Below are positions 4,874-5,555 of a stretch of DNA of 5,555 bases, piece by piece; positions within the stretch are counted from its first letter, which is position 1, and the number at the start of each line of letters is the position of its first letter. Both the position numbers and the translations under genes were made by a program. This DNA comes from CAZBBB01 sp964490005 (GTDB taxonomy: Bacteria; Planctomycetota; B15-G4), in assembly GCA_964490005.1 (NCBI GenBank), contig CAZBBB010000148.1, positions 1-5,555 of the forward strand, in the 5' to 3' direction. The notes below the pieces were generated by a model, which worked only from the letters and a program-made list of their open reading frames with translations, ran no database searches and had not been told where the DNA came from.

Positions 4874-5555
4874 GGCAGCGCGAGCGGAATACATTCGAAA
4901 CGGACGAAGTCGTCGTAGCCGATCGAGGCGTCGGTGGTTGTATCAAGCGGCTGCCGGATAATCGTGTCGGAAGACAGCACGACGTATTTGTCGCTGTCGG
5001 TGGAATGTTCGATGAGTTCGAAGCGATGGCCGGCCTGCATGTTGGGCCAGTTGGTGTGCCCTTCAAACCGGATCATCTCGACGGCCTGCTCTTCGCCGCG
5101 TACACGCGCGGTGCGTTTGCCGTCGTCATATACCTTGTCGAGGCCGCACGAATTGGCGCCGCCGTCCTTGCTGACTTCGTCGTAGCGTTCGGCGTATCCG
5201 CCCGGGTAGTCGTAGATCTCCAAATCGGTCGACGCCGCGCGAAGCTGATACGACTGTTTGCCGACCTGCAGCGTCTCCACCACGTCGGCGCTGCCTTCCA
5301 ACTGTTTGTTGGGCAGTTGGAAGTGGCTGTCCCAGAGCGTCACTTTGCCGGTTCCCAGCGACTGCGCCTTCTGCCAGTCCCATACTTCGCGCGCCAATTC
5401 CGCGCCGCCATGAGACGAGACGAACGTCATGTCGCAGCCGTGCGGCAGTTCCGGATGCGGCTGGCTGGAGTCGGCGAGGACGAGCTTGCAGCCTTCCTTG
5501 GTGTGTTCGAAGAAGTAGAAAATTCCCTCGTCCTCGCAAATCCGCGAGAAGAAGT
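4813..5555 (-). CDS. vgrG: VgrG, type VI secretion spike protein (internal fragment with chimeric tail)
   Basis: VgrG trimers form the spike at the tip of the type VI secretion tube and carry effectors. The frame is open to the window edge, so the 5' end lies outside; an internal ATG at 5430 is not the start. Upstream of it the frame reads FFSRICEDEGIFYFFEHT, the hallmark RxxEDEGIxYFFEH of the VgrG gp27-like hub. Further landmarks are GKVTLWDSHFQLP, the highly typical EIYDYPGGYAERYDE (about 5184-5220) and CIPLALPYRPP (4861-4893), which precedes the gp5-like OB fold in full-length proteins. The OB fold, needle and any effector domain are missing, because the frame crosses the junction: the last 15 codons (4813-4860) are antisense of atoE and not VgrG. 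Base composition is clearly lower in G+C than in the neighbouring genes. No other type VI gene is in view. Family assignment is firm; the source organism is uncertain. Confidence 0.88.
   Translation of the reverse strand, partial: FFSRICEDEGIFYFFEHTKEGCKLVLADSSQPHPELPHGCDMTFVSSHGGAELAREVWDWQKAQSLGTGKVTLWDSHFQLPNKQLEGSADVVETLQVGKQSYQLRAASTDLEIYDYPGGYAERYDEVSKDGGANSCGLDKVYDDGKRTARVRGEEQAVEMIRFEGHTNWPNMQAGHRFELIEHSTDSDKYVVLSSDTIIRQPLDTTTDASIGYDDFVRFECIPLALPYRPPCQTIRPLSPAATTSG
4861..4868. other. Chimeric junction between the atoE and vgrG segments
   Basis: The 8 bases CGGCGGGC can be read both as the end of the atoE fragment (His-Gly-Gly followed by the first base of the expected Leu codon) and, on the other strand, as the Arg-Pro-Pro end of the vgrG fragment (PYRPP). 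On the left the DNA is strongly GC-rich; on the right sampled lines fall to about 57-62% G+C. The two genes meet tail to tail, both lacking their 3' parts. No insertion sequence ends, target duplications or integrase site are visible. The true breakpoint lies within or next to these bases. Misassembly or a chimeric clone is the simplest reading. Confidence 0.75.
5295..5323. repeat. 10-bp inverted repeat inside vgrG
   Basis: CTTCCAACTG (5295-5304) and CAGTTGGAAG (5314-5323) are perfect reverse complements with a 9-nt loop. They encode the FQLPNKQLEG stretch, where two Gln-Leu pairs with mirrored codons create the symmetry. It may be a coding coincidence. Confidence 0.5.

Noticed and set aside
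797..4894. A 1365-codon open frame on the minus strand running through the antisense of tldD and tldE into ribH
   Set aside because: It is stop-free only because extreme G+C removes stops from one antisense frame. The translation is Arg/Ala/Gly/His-rich with no family features until it enters ribH, and the sense genes have clear motifs. Only the ribH part is real.
4861..5555. A type VI secretion island or mobile element insertion
   Set aside because: Only one fragmentary vgrG is present, with no inverted ends, target duplication, tRNA or integrase at the boundary.
1..5555. CRISPR arrays, tRNA or rRNA genes, riboswitches
   Set aside because: I looked for regular repeats, cloverleaf-type sequence and an FMN riboswitch near ribH and saw none.

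Overview
The window is a very GC-rich bacterial segment (sampled lines run from about 65 to 88% G+C) over positions 1 to about 4865, joined to a visibly different segment of about 57-62% G+C from there to the end. The GC-rich part encodes housekeeping functions. The order ribH-nusB-ftsY, the style of the TldD/TldE pair and the VgrG-like tail are compatible with a high-GC Planctomycetota or a similar environmental lineage. This taxonomic guess is tentative, because no rRNA or other decisive marker is present.

Layout: a minus-strand operon occupies 1-1288: ribH (lumazine synthase, riboflavin pathway), then nusB (antitermination factor) overlapping it by 4 nt (ATGA), then ftsY (signal recognition particle receptor) 6 nt further on and cut by the window edge. 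A 150-nt divergent spacer (1289-1438) separates it from a plus-strand cluster: tldE/pmbA-like (1439-2773), a 99-nt gap holding a GC-rich hairpin, a candidate -10 box and a strong Shine-Dalgarno, tldD-like with an intact HExxxH zinc motif (2873-4378), and, 9 nt later, the first third of an AtoE-type short-chain fatty acid transporter (4388-4873).

At about 4861-4868 the AtoE reading frame breaks off inside its conserved WHGG(LSGS) motif. The complementary strand there becomes a type VI secretion VgrG (gp27-like hub region), itself broken inside its conserved PYRPP motif. Two unrelated genes lose their 3' ends at the same spot, the composition shifts there, and about 8 bp of sequence fits both genes. 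This points to a chimeric junction: an assembly or library artefact first, a real illegitimate recombination second. The 4861-5555 segment should therefore not be assumed to come from the same locus or organism.

How the genes work together: ribH-nusB-ftsY is a co-transcribed housekeeping set without an obvious biochemical link. TldE and TldD would form the heteromeric zinc protease that trims unstructured peptides, with TldD as the catalytic subunit. The transporter start lies so close to tldD that co-translation is likely. I found no new defence, CRISPR, mobile or RiPP precursor system in the window.
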